Shown: positions 40,601 to 47,757 of the stretch, one piece after another
Layout of the letters: each line of letters begins with the position of its first letter
Position numbering within the stretch: the stretch's first letter is position 1
NCBI GenBank assembly: GCA_003864495.1
Contig: PEDN01001385.1
Span: 1-64,000 of the forward strand
Origin: Nemopilema nomurai
Lineage: Eukaryota; Cnidaria; Scyphozoa; Rhizostomeae; Rhizostomatidae
Direction: 5' to 3'
DNA length: 64,000 nucleotides
The notes under the pieces: generated by a model
Told to the model about the DNA's origin: nothing
Database searches by the model: none
The model's input: only the letters and a program-made list of their open reading frames with translations
Program-made: the position numbers and the translations under genes

Positions 40601-43600
40601 CTGGTTTGCCTCTGAACATAGCATGGCTGCGAAGGTTTGCGCTCTGTCTCACTGTTCTTAACAGCCTTCTAAATCCCGTGCTGTACTTTTTAGTCAAGAG
40701 AGACCTGCGAAAGTGCTTATTTAGAATGTTCAAATGCGGTAGATAGGCTGCGCAACGAGGGTGCTTTAATGATACCAACCAAAAAAGTGTATACGGGTGC
40801 TGGAACTTGAAGATTCTGCGCTATAGAGCTACCGGATATCCACTGGCGCTTCATATGGGTTACCTTGAAAGCTATTTGACAATTATAGTTGAGTCAAGTC
40901 ATCAATTTGAATTTTAACAGGTTGAGCAAAAAATATCTCTTTTTGTGGTGCTGGAATCAATGCAGTGTTTCATGCATTCAGACAAGTATTTGACTTGCAT
41001 AACGACGAGGATCTCTATTTTATCTGCTCTGTTGTGACTTTCATCGCTAAAGGAAGGCATGTCATTTTTCATGCAAGCTAGGTCACTTCTTATAAGCGTC
41101 TTAGTCATTTAGCAATGTGTCTATGAAGATGCTGTAGTGATCAGGTGCATCTGTGTGATTTGTTGACTGCGATTCTTCAATAAGATGTTGCCTTGGCTAG
41201 TAATGACAACTTACTTTAAAATTTGTAAGCAAATCTCGTCGCCTTGATATAATTCAATTTCCAAATGACTGTGCAGCTCACTTTCCTTATCAATGATCTG
41301 CACGTGTACTGACATTCATCCTTTACTCGTGAAAGGCGGCCTTTTACTTTATACGGGACACAAGCTGCCACTCTTCAAAAGAAGCTGTTGGCTTTGAATA
41401 TAACATCGTCTTATGTGTCTGCGATTATTTCATATTATATAAAAGAATCTGTTGACAAAAGTGCTAAACGACGTCTTTCTGTAAACTGAGAAAAGCTCAA
41501 TTTTTCGTGGCTCCTAGCAGAATTTTAATGTCCTACAATAGTGCTAGAAGTCCGATTTGGATAGGAATCATATTCTCCAGATTATGAGAAGACATTGACT
41601 TTATGGACGTTGAAGCATCTCTATTGGATGCTGATGCAGAGAACAGCCATTTTTGAGTTGCAAACGGTCTGCTAGGGTTGAGAACTCTGCAATCAGAAAT
41701 AAAGATGCGCATCGATAAAGAGAGGGAATTAACCACAATTCACATTTTTAGGCAAAGGATTGCGTTTTTACTACGCTGCTTTAAGTATAGATTCTCAGTG
41801 GCTTAAAGTGAATCGATAAAAATGTCTAGTCGCGGTTATAAAACCACTCTTTATTGAGTGCTTCATCCGAAATTACTATTCTCTCTCATTCTATGTTATC
41901 ACAGAGTGTCCACGTTTTATCTTTAGCTATTTGTCTCAAGAATGATTGTCTCCAGCGTTTTATTTCTCTGCGCCGACTCAAAGCATGCAGTTTTGCTAAG
42001 ATCAATCATTTTGTTGGCCCAGAATCCGATTGAGCATTGACATTCGTCTTCAAGTTTGAAGCTGAAAGAAGGAAAAAAGCACAACTGACAACGCAGCCAA
42101 ATGCTTTATTGTTTTCAAATACCATCACCAATGCATCGAGATAGCTGCAACCAAAGATTGTTTGTATAATATATTTCAATATGGCTCTTGATGGTATCAG
42201 AATGTTGAGAATAAAAACATGCAAGTCTTCCCCTCATTTTTAAAGAAGTCAAATGGATAAAAGCAAGCTGTAACTGGATCCTTCAATTAAAGGCTTACTC
42301 ATTTGACATTCAAGAATGGACGAATGCAACTGCAACAACAACATGAATATGGCATCCATGCTTTCATTTCTTCACCAACTGCTGAAAGTATTGACTAGGC
42401 CCAGATACAAGAATTAACAAACTTTGGTAGCTTTAAACTGCAGTATGAAAGGGTGATGCTTGTATTAAGAGGGCAACTTGTTTTCTTTTTCTAATAAGGT
42501 AAGATTGTTATAGGCCGTTAGCAGCAAAACCTCTATGGGCCGAAAAATGAGGATGATAGATATAGGGAATAGGAAGATATTCAAAATATGAGGATGATAG
42601 AATAGGCGAACAGCCTTTTAAATTGTTTCTTATGCCTTATCTTGTTCGGGAGATTACTCAGAAACTGCTCTTTTAAGCCAGTACGTCAACCATTCTTCAC
42701 TTGAAACCCTTTGTGGCTTCACTATTCGAATCTTCAATGACCATTGGCTCTTAGAGTTAAACATTTCTTAACTCTGTCAAAATTTTGATGTCAAGATTTT
42801 GAAGATTCAAAAAGAAACATTATGTGTATGTCTTAAAAGAAGAATGATGGCGACTTCACAGACAGGCTTCCTTTTTTCTTGAGATTGATGGGTGGACATA
42901 TTTTAGTTAAAATGGTGCAATGACGTGACGAAATGGAGTCTAATACGACAATCCTATGAAAGAAAAATGTGTTATTCGTCGCTTAATAGGTTGGGAGCTA
43001 ATCTGATGTGTTTTCAATTAATACGATGTTTGTTCACCAAATCAACTTTGCTTTGCTTCCGTGAGTTTTGTGTAAGGAAGTGTCTATGTTTGCACCTGTT
43101 CGGGGATTCACTGATGTCAATTGCCGTCTATTTGGCTCCAGGAACTGGAATAATTAATGAACAATTATGACTATGTGCATCAAGCTAATAGTTTGTTTTA
43201 CCGCTAATAGGTATAGCCAATGTTTCCTATAACATTAATCTGTGTACTTGTTTGGATATAAACTAAACGACTTATAATGGGACTTTACAGCTTCCATCAA
43301 GTTTTTCAATCCCGAACGAGTCAATGAGATCACAGCTATCAGCTGATCGATTGCAAACTTGACAACAGCTAACTCTAAAAAAGTCTTTGTTTTGTAAATT
43401 CGGTTCACCTCATTCTACAATCAGGACTTGAATATTGATAGTTGATGTAAGGTTGAAATTACCTCCCTTTAATGTTATGAATTCCAGCCACAGCTGTTAG
43501 CCACAGCAATATCGAATCGTCACAGCTATATCGAATCGTCTTTTGTCTCTACTTAATTCATATTTTCAGGTAGCTCACTTTTTGATGAAAAATGGATGCT

Positions 43601-46600
43601 GTCAGGTTTTGCGATTTATTGATTTCAGATCTTCCTTACATTTTTGTTCATCAGTTTATTAATCGAGTACTCTTTTTATTTAGAAGCATAGATTTAGTGT
43701 TGAAGTAGATTTTTCAAGCACTTTTAAGGGGGCGTGGATTTGCAGTGGGAAAAATTGGTATCTGGTATCAATAAATGTTAGCTTGTTGCTGATAAGCCAA
43801 CCACAAACATGAGTGCAGTGTGTATTCTTGCAATGGAAGATTGCAGCGAGAGGCAACAGGGCCGTCAATGTAGAAAAGTATCCTTTAGTCGGAGAGACCT
43901 GATCAGAGTTGCCAGGGTGGCTTTTGGTAATCCATGTTTGCGTAGCTTGTTCCTTAACAATCGTTTTGGCATCAAACAATCATTCTGCTATGAGCAAAAT
44001 TTAGACCAAACTTGGCCTTTGCCCAATCAGTTTCAATTGAACAATCCATCTTCACAAATGTATAATCTAGCTTATAAGCTGATAAATTCTGTGAAATAAG
44101 CCAAAATGGGGAGATTGACTCATTTCCCAGCTGATATCCAAGTGGAAGATTCTTCAACCCGTTCTACGCCAAAGGTGTATTTGTCTTCATAGCCTTTTTA
44201 CTCATGGAAATGTGTTGTTGTCTCGTGTGTCATCGTAATAAATGACTCACAAATCTAATGATCTGCATTGCTTTCCTGCTGCCGTTACATTGCTGGTCAC
44301 CTCATAACGTGCATGTTGCACGCTGTTGTATGATGCAGATTACGTCAGTGCATCTTAAAGGGAGCGTCTGTATGGGTGCAGCAGGCGGGATATGGGACAA
44401 AGAGTATGGGCGGAGCCAGTAGCTAGTAAAACAGAAAGAGCACTTTGCGAGCTACGTTACTAGACCAGATTTGCGAGAGCATATATCCTTGGTTGCCAGC
44501 AAACCAAGCAAAGTTTTGCAATAATTCCAAGGTTGCCCAATGTCGACACACGCTATTCGATCCCAGGTTCCCTTGAGTGAAGTGGTTAAACTGCATAGCG
44601 AGAAAACGCAGTTGCTAGAATCCAGTTCCAGAGAATGAAAGGCAGTAAAGATACAGTGATCATGTCAAGCTTTTAGTGAATCTTTCCTGATTCCAACGAA
44701 AGAAGTTAATTTTTACTATTAATTTGCTTCAATGCGCTTATGTGGTTTCTGCTCATTCGTGTTTGCACATGTTTCAAGCAAGTGCATTTGAATGGACTTC
44801 AAAGCAATGCAAAATTTCGCTTCGTGCAAACTTAAAATAGACTTGTTAGTTTTATAGCAAAACCTGCATTTTACAGAGCTTTTTTTATTGATGTGACTTT
44901 TTTCCTCGTGATAGAGAGTGCTAATGTGCCTTGGTGGTCCCCCAAAACACTTTTTGTTCGCTTGTGTTCGGCAAGAAGATAAAGAAATTACCAGAGTTTA
45001 GACATTTGATAGAACTACAGATTATGAACCTCTTTTTTAGACGCAAACTGGAAGTGTGATGATGCAGCCTGTCAAACGTATTATCGTTTTTACGACCAGC
45101 TTGCAATGTGGCACGATGCGAAGAAGATCTGCAAGTCATTTGGTGCAAAACTTGTGGAAATAGACAGTAAAGTGGAAAACGATTTTGTTAGGAGCTTGGC
45201 ATTAAATAAGGATTTCTGGATTGGGCTTAATGACATAGCTGAAGCAGGTAGGGAGTAATTTCTATAATTACTTTTGCTTTCAATGTACTGTTAGTTTTGT
45301 TTTTGTCACTCGAGTCTGTGCGTTGAATTTGAAATTGAGAGAATGCCCAATGACAATACAGCGGTCATGTTGTTGGTTCCCTAGATAGATAAAGGATAAA
45401 GTTTTTCTTCATTGAATTTAAAACAATCTTCTCTTGATCAAATATGGTTGCTTGAATATATTAATTTTGCATTAGATATAGCTTATATATGTTGTAAAGC
45501 AAGGCTATTGACTACACGTCTCTTTTAGAGAATCTTTCCAGGGATTATGCTACCTAGAGCTCTACATCGTGAGAGCTTAACAAGAGTTTAGGGAACAATT
45601 TCTTCTGTACAGTAATCTTTTGAAATAGGATTTGAGTTGCTTTAGTGACATCTCATCAAACTTGTTCATTATGACATAAAATATTGGAACAATTCTTGTT
45701 GAAAACAGCATAAGAATAATACAATTTATAAACTGAAAATAATTTTATATTTAATTGTTTATGGAGGCTCATTTGTTTGGAACCAAGTGACGTACAATGG
45801 AAGAAAACCATCTTTTAAGAACTGGGCAGGCGGAGAACCTAATGATATGGTGTTTCAAAGAGATTATAGTGAAGGTTGCGATGGGGAAGACTGTGTGATT
45901 CTAAAGAACTGGCAATCGAAGACGCAATGGTACGACTTCAGTTGCAGCTCAGAGAAGCCATATGTCTGCGAAAAGAACAGAAGTAAGTCTTTTTTGTTGG
46001 CTTCGAAATATCTAACAACACATGCATGCTGCATTTCATTGTTGCGTGTTTCTAGTATGCCTGGGTGCCGCTTGATGCCACCAGCGGGGTATCAGGTAAC
46101 AGAGCGCAACATGCTTAGTACCACATAGCAACTATTGGTTTACCGCTGTCATAAGAATATTTGAAACTTCACTTGAAAATTCAATTGTTTTTATTATTAC
46201 TCGTTGCATCTTGTCTGTATATTCAGGCACTATTTCAGTCGTTTTCCATTCTTTAGAACTCATATCTGCTTCGCTAGACGTAAATAACCTGTTTCTTCAG
46301 AAACTGCAAATGCCGATTTCTCCATAATTTCAATATTGTTCTTAAGCTCAATAGTCAGCTTCGGATGTCCTATGCGGACACTTCAAGTGGATTGTCATAC
46401 GCAAATGACTGGAATTTACAAAAGTATTTTATCTCAGACTCTCTAAAATTTTATCGGAATGAGAATTTCAATTAATACAAGGCTATTTAACACTCAGTCT
46501 TGCTTTGTAGCTGAAAGGTTTCCGTTATTAAGCCATCATAAAGCCACAGCACATAATGAAAATATCCTATTTACAGCCTGTTTTCTTTGAAAATAGAATT

Positions 46601-47757
46601 CCGCTAGTATAGGTAATTAAGTAAGCTTTTTGGATCCGAGTAAACTGTCTAAGCCGGGTTAATGCGATCCGGATGGTCTTGATTCGAAGGCAATTTCAAG
46701 TCTTTACGCCAGTTACCAGGAATACTGACACAGTGTCATTGCTAATGAAGTTTATTTCTCTGTTCAAGACGCTAATGAGGTTTCCAAGTAGGCTCTAGCC
46801 CACTGTAGAGACAGATTAAGGGCACATCTGTCCCACAGTAGTCCTGAGAAGGTGTCTAATATGTTTTCAGCTAAAGTTTTCCAGCCATGCATCGCTAAAG
46901 ATTTTTATTAGCAGATAGCTATTAGCCATTATTGTTCATTAACGGCTAATATTGTTCATTTCTTTGCTCTTTCATCCAAAATATATACCCTTATTTTTCT
47001 ATTCAGCGTAGTTTCCAATATTTGTTATTAAGGCCTGTTTATGAAGTGTAGTGAAATTATTACAACATTTGCCGTGGTATTTATAAGCGTGGTCATTCTG
47101 ACCGAAATATTGGCTGTCAACGGGGTGGCTGGAAACTTTAAATGTGCGTCCCTAGTACTTTTGTTTCAAAGCCATCACCAGTACCAGCTGCTGGCAAATC
47201 ACGCCTGTTCCGGATAGGGCGGTTTCAATTTTATGTGCCTTCTTGTCAGGATAGGGTGGCTCCAATCTTATGTGCCTTCTTATCAGGATAGGGTGGTTTC
47301 AATCCTATCTTGTTGCTCATGATGGACCTCTCTTACTACTGACAAAAAGTAAAGTCATTAATCAAAAGCTATGCGAAAAGAATTTTACAAGCCGCACTCT
47401 CAAGACTGCTGAGTATTGCTTCTGTCATAAGCCATCTGATGATTGATTTTTAGCTTTGTTTTATGTTGACCATTTTGCCTTGGCCATTTGGTTTCTTCAC
47501 ACGCCCATACTATTGTAATTTTGTTGTACTTTTCAGATAGTCTTTTCTCCGCTGGACTACTAATCGGTATCGTTCTTGGCAGCATGATTGGCATGGCAGT
47601 AACTGCAGGCATTGTCAATGCAGCAATAAGAAGACGGAACAGGTCACAGGTGAAGGAATATATGCTAAACGCCTTTGAAAGGGAGAATCTAAGAACTTAT
47701 CATGGTAAGGACAACTTGTATGGCACTGACAAGAAGACGTTACGGTGGAAGTTATAG
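16552..47757 (+). CDS. Ig/C-type-lectin transmembrane receptor locus (one gene, or two in tandem)
   Basis: Exons with good splice sites, in order: 16552-16609, 20564-20738, 21233-21345, 22663-22725, 26779-26932, 27291-27550, (possible 28589-28783), 45041-45247, 45767-45982, 47537-47757. Joined they read as leader, Ig-like domain, linker, C-type lectin domain 1, C-type lectin domain 2, transmembrane helix and short tail, and the phases agree at every junction. Exons 27550 and 45041 are both phase 1, so one gene is possible, but the 17.5-kb gap holds another gene and a half Ig-like exon. Two neighbouring paralogues, the first ending near 29-30 kb, are equally possible. The likely role is a surface receptor binding glycans through calcium-dependent lectin domains; the specific ligand is unknown. 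I do not recognise a named gene. Confidence 0.55.
20564..21345 (+). CDS. Receptor Ig-like domain, two exons
   Basis: Exon 20564-20738 encodes a segment with LYVHPGQCVNFAAKF and LRFTWKK: the Pro-Gly-Gln turn, core Cys and core Trp of the B and C strands of an Ig fold. Exon 21233-21345 encodes LNITYAKASDSAFYQAEV and ends FWLNVQ, corresponding to the 'D-x-A/G-x-Y' motif and the G strand. The usual second core Cys (Y-x-C) is replaced: after Tyr comes Gln-Ala, so the canonical disulfide is absent. The intron between the halves is phase 2 and the outer borders are phase 1. Several N-x-S/T sites are present. Confidence 0.65.
21455..21660. repeat. AT-rich low-complexity tract
   Basis: Imperfect repeats of 'atgata' and 'gatata' type fill this stretch of the intron. 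No coding content. Confidence 0.6.
21774..22160. repeat. Dispersed G-rich repeat ('gggggcttattcgagg')
   Basis: The motif GGGGGCTTATTCGAGG occurs three times (about 21834, 22075, 22130) with variants between, a 14-G run at about 22087-22100, and 'tagccccctgggg' near the left end. The repeated G-blocks could form quadruplexes. It resembles a short non-autonomous dispersed element; terminal repeats and target duplications are not clear. It lies within the intron between the Ig and linker exons. Confidence 0.6.
22590..22634 (+). repeat. Two-copy direct repeat next to the linker exon
   Basis: 'aaatggccattatttt' occurs twice, about 25 bp apart, ending some 30 bp before the linker exon. Confidence 0.6.
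22663..22725 (+). CDS. Receptor linker exon
   Basis: A 63-nt exon, phase 1 at both ends, after a strong 'tttttttgcag' acceptor. It encodes ACKSNEKEVPGSTTECKSSC, with three cysteines and polar residues, a likely stalk between the Ig-like and lectin domains. Being symmetric and short it could be skipped without changing frame. No domain is recognised. Confidence 0.5.
   Translation, partial: HASPTKKRCLVAQQNANLPA
24155..24877 (+). mobile_element. Truncated non-LTR retrotransposon (LINE) 3' end
   Basis: Reading in three steps, the DNA encodes the C-terminal part of a LINE reverse transcriptase: first INVSKTEEYSIEQKGNEAWK and KVLGSLLGTEKDINRRE (after an in-frame TGA), then, after a frame change near 24378, FNAYVASVFLYNSELWTLTK, LRKILGINWERN, RRLTWLGHLMRF and GRPKTTW, ending at TAA 24835-24837. 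The RRL-WLGH and GRPKTTW motifs are typical of these thumb and tail regions. The polymerase palm with its YADD box and the endonuclease are missing, so it is a dead 5'-truncated copy. A short 'tagtagtagtaagtag' tail follows, consistent with a LINE 3' end. It lies in sense orientation within a receptor intron. Confidence 0.85.
24403..24837 (+). pseudogene. LINE reverse transcriptase C-terminal fragment
   Basis: The longest open part of the LINE relic, about 145 codons, without a proper initiator (it opens in the middle of the domain at Tyr-Asn-Ser-Glu-Leu-Trp). It has no catalytic residues and should not be annotated as a host gene. Confidence 0.85.
26779..27550 (+). CDS. Receptor C-type lectin domain 1, two exons
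   Basis: Exon 26779-26932 (phase 1 in, 2 out) encodes CPSGWRYFSSSNGDRCYKYF and WLAARDSCQNIGSQLA: the long-form CTLD start with the first cysteines and helix 1. Exon 27291-27550 (phase 2 in, 1 out) encodes GSWIGLNDRLSESTFVW, WASNEPNNYN, NCVVMSGATGQWADVICN and PFVC. It contains WIGL, the EPN motif associated with mannose-type calcium-dependent sugar binding, a 'WAD' in place of canonical 'WND', and the closing cysteines. The acceptor at 27290 is a weak 'attatag', but the domain is continuous across it. Confidence 0.9.
28589..28783 (+). CDS. Possible extra Ig-like half exon
   Basis: After a 'cttgctatag' acceptor, a phase-1 frame encodes VTNKIMFRPSQALKFSLW and TIYRWQYKNQ. The spacing of 'Pro-Ser-Gln', alternating hydrophobics and Trp resembles the first half of the Ig-like domain at 20564 (Pro-Gly-Gln to Trp-Lys-Lys), but the core Cys is Leu here. 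I placed the donor at the GTACCT after Ala; this is uncertain, and no matching second half was found. It could be an alternative exon, part of a second receptor gene, or a relic. Confidence 0.4.
29354..29483 (+). other. Candidate cytoplasmic-type exon
   Basis: An open segment between 'gatgtcttaag' and a GTGCGT donor reads KATRKSSRYDPVEKELGSLP then QQQESTEIADECRIVAHRY: basic, then acidic and polar, as in many cytoplasmic tails. It is phase 1 in and 2 out; a following acceptor at 29629 would add only SKLMAP before a stop. That would give the first receptor its own C-terminus, but no transmembrane exon is visible just upstream. Unconfirmed. Confidence 0.3.
33753..33932 (+). repeat. Minisatellite
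   Basis: About eight imperfect copies of 'gctgctagtgaaggtgact/ggct' (20-24 bp), with variants carrying 'tttcttgtaaaggtgact'. It lies within the interval between the two lectin domains and has no coding role that I can see. Confidence 0.8.
34149..34400. mobile_element. Foldback element with 97-bp near-perfect inverted arms
   Basis: The left arm 34149-34245 and right arm 34304-34400 are reverse complements with only a few differences, around a 58-bp centre. The arms run from 'taatgaattt' through 'gacgacgacaaataaaa' and 'caaaaactttattgtaagag' to the 'aattatat' region. There is no room for a protein, so it is a MITE- or foldback-type element or a recent inverted duplication. The very low divergence between arms implies recent origin or gene conversion. 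No target-site duplication was identified. Confidence 0.85.
34733..34965. repeat. Probable short dispersed repeat
   Basis: 'ctgtttacac' near 34738 is mirrored by 'catgtaaacaa' near 34911, and 'gggtcagcccac' is echoed by 'gggccagcccac' about 85 bp later. This symmetry suggests a small non-autonomous element. Boundaries are approximate. Confidence 0.35.
35235..35281. repeat. Perfect hairpin, 18-bp arms and 11-nt loop
   Basis: The sequence TTTCTGTTTACTGTATCG at 35235-35252 is followed, after the loop TTGGTAGGCAG, by its exact reverse complement at 35264-35281. The right arm abuts the tRNA-like sequence. Confidence 0.9.
35283..35350 (+). ncRNA. tRNA-like sequence (tRNA pseudogene or SINE head) with Pol III signals
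   Basis: A degenerate A box ('actcagcggtagagcac') and a good B box ('gttcgagtccc') have tRNA spacing. The anticodon arm is intact: TTGGC pairs with GCCAA around a seven-base loop GTACAAA with T at position 33 and a nominal anticodon ACA. The T stem is imperfect, and the 5' strand that should form the acceptor stem does not pair with 'tcgggtt' at the 3' side. A run of seven T at 35352-35358 would terminate RNA polymerase III. It is therefore not a working tRNA, but may be transcribed. Confidence 0.65.
35352..35358 (+). terminator. T7 run after the tRNA-like sequence
   Basis: Seven consecutive T directly after the tRNA-like 3' end fits a Pol III terminator. Confidence 0.5.
39688..40746 (+). 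CDS. Rhodopsin-class (class A) G protein-coupled receptor, intronless, polyQ third loop
   Basis: Seven-transmembrane receptor of 352 residues from the first ATG (MDKETQSQ). TM1 is followed by LANTHNRILFSMALADAFVG, which carries the TM2 'LALAD' motif; ETSQCSALL supplies the TM3 disulfide Cys; LLTLDRLVALKRPFRY is the TM3 end with DRL in place of DRY; FWLPLAAYRTCYV is TM6 with its Trp-x-Pro kink; LLNPVLYFLVKRDLRKCLF is TM7 and helix 8 with NPxxY intact. The third intracellular loop holds 12 consecutive Gln (40354-40389), then Pro/Gln repeats to 40422. Ligand unknown; the overall style is that of the expanded cnidarian class A receptors. It is nested in the receptor locus on the same strand, with no intron. 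Signalling through G proteins at the plasma membrane is inferred from the fold. Confidence 0.92.
   Translation: MDKETQSQVFYWSLIIMDILTFLLNGVTCIMFIRYRKRLLANTHNRILFSMALADAFVGVFGTSLGVLLLLKQESIYYKVLETSQCSALLFVSVLSLALLTLDRLVALKRPFRYSSPQYRRLVTRLLVIFWVVPLVISTEQIIIFVYVSSKDELVVRSIFFSAFFLLAALILVFSNGYLVASIKKHFSLVRNRLSTHFATRPEIIEPSSHNDLKGVGMPMALQQQQQQQQQQQQPQQEPQQQPQQNCKQSISSTSDGQMGNPSVASLKSVRRTELKQTSLFCILIVTLFLLFWLPLAAYRTCYVAGLPLNIAWLRRFALCLTVLNSLLNPVLYFLVKRDLRKCLFRMFKCGR
45041..45982 (+). CDS. Receptor C-type lectin domain 2, two exons
   Basis: Exon 45041-45247 follows a 'cctcttttttag' acceptor and encodes CDDAACQTYYRFYDQLAMWH, KICKSFGAKLVEIDSKVEND and FWIGLNDIAEAG. Exon 45767-45982 continues FVWNQVTYNGRKPSFKNWAG, GEPNDM, CDGEDCVILKNW, QWYDFSC and KPYVCEKN. 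Both exons are phase 1 at both ends (207 and 216 nt). WIGL, EPN, a 'WYD' variant of the calcium motif and all four core cysteines are present, so calcium-dependent sugar binding is plausible. The intron interrupts the domain after WIGLND, a different place from the intron in lectin domain 1, so the two domains are not simple recent duplicates of one exon pair. Confidence 0.92.
47212..47309 (+). repeat. 37-bp tandem repeat, 2.6 copies
   Basis: Units start at 47212, 47249 and 47286 with 'ggatagggyggytycaat'. The array lies about 230 bp before the transmembrane exon. Confidence 0.8.
47537..47757 (+). CDS. Receptor transmembrane and cytoplasmic exon
   Basis: After a 'tgtacttttcag' acceptor the phase-1 frame reads SLFSAGLLIGIVLGSMIGMA and onward to AAIRRRNRS: one membrane helix followed by a basic stop-transfer. 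The tail (VKEYMLNAFERENLRTYHGK, then DNLYGTDKK) has three tyrosines and ends at TAG 47755-47757. The helix contains glycine spacing typical of helix packing (G-I-V-L-G-S-M-I-G). A GTAAGG inside the frame at 47705 could act as an alternative donor. Joining to lectin domain 2 gives EKNRNSLFSAG, in frame. Confidence 0.85.
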
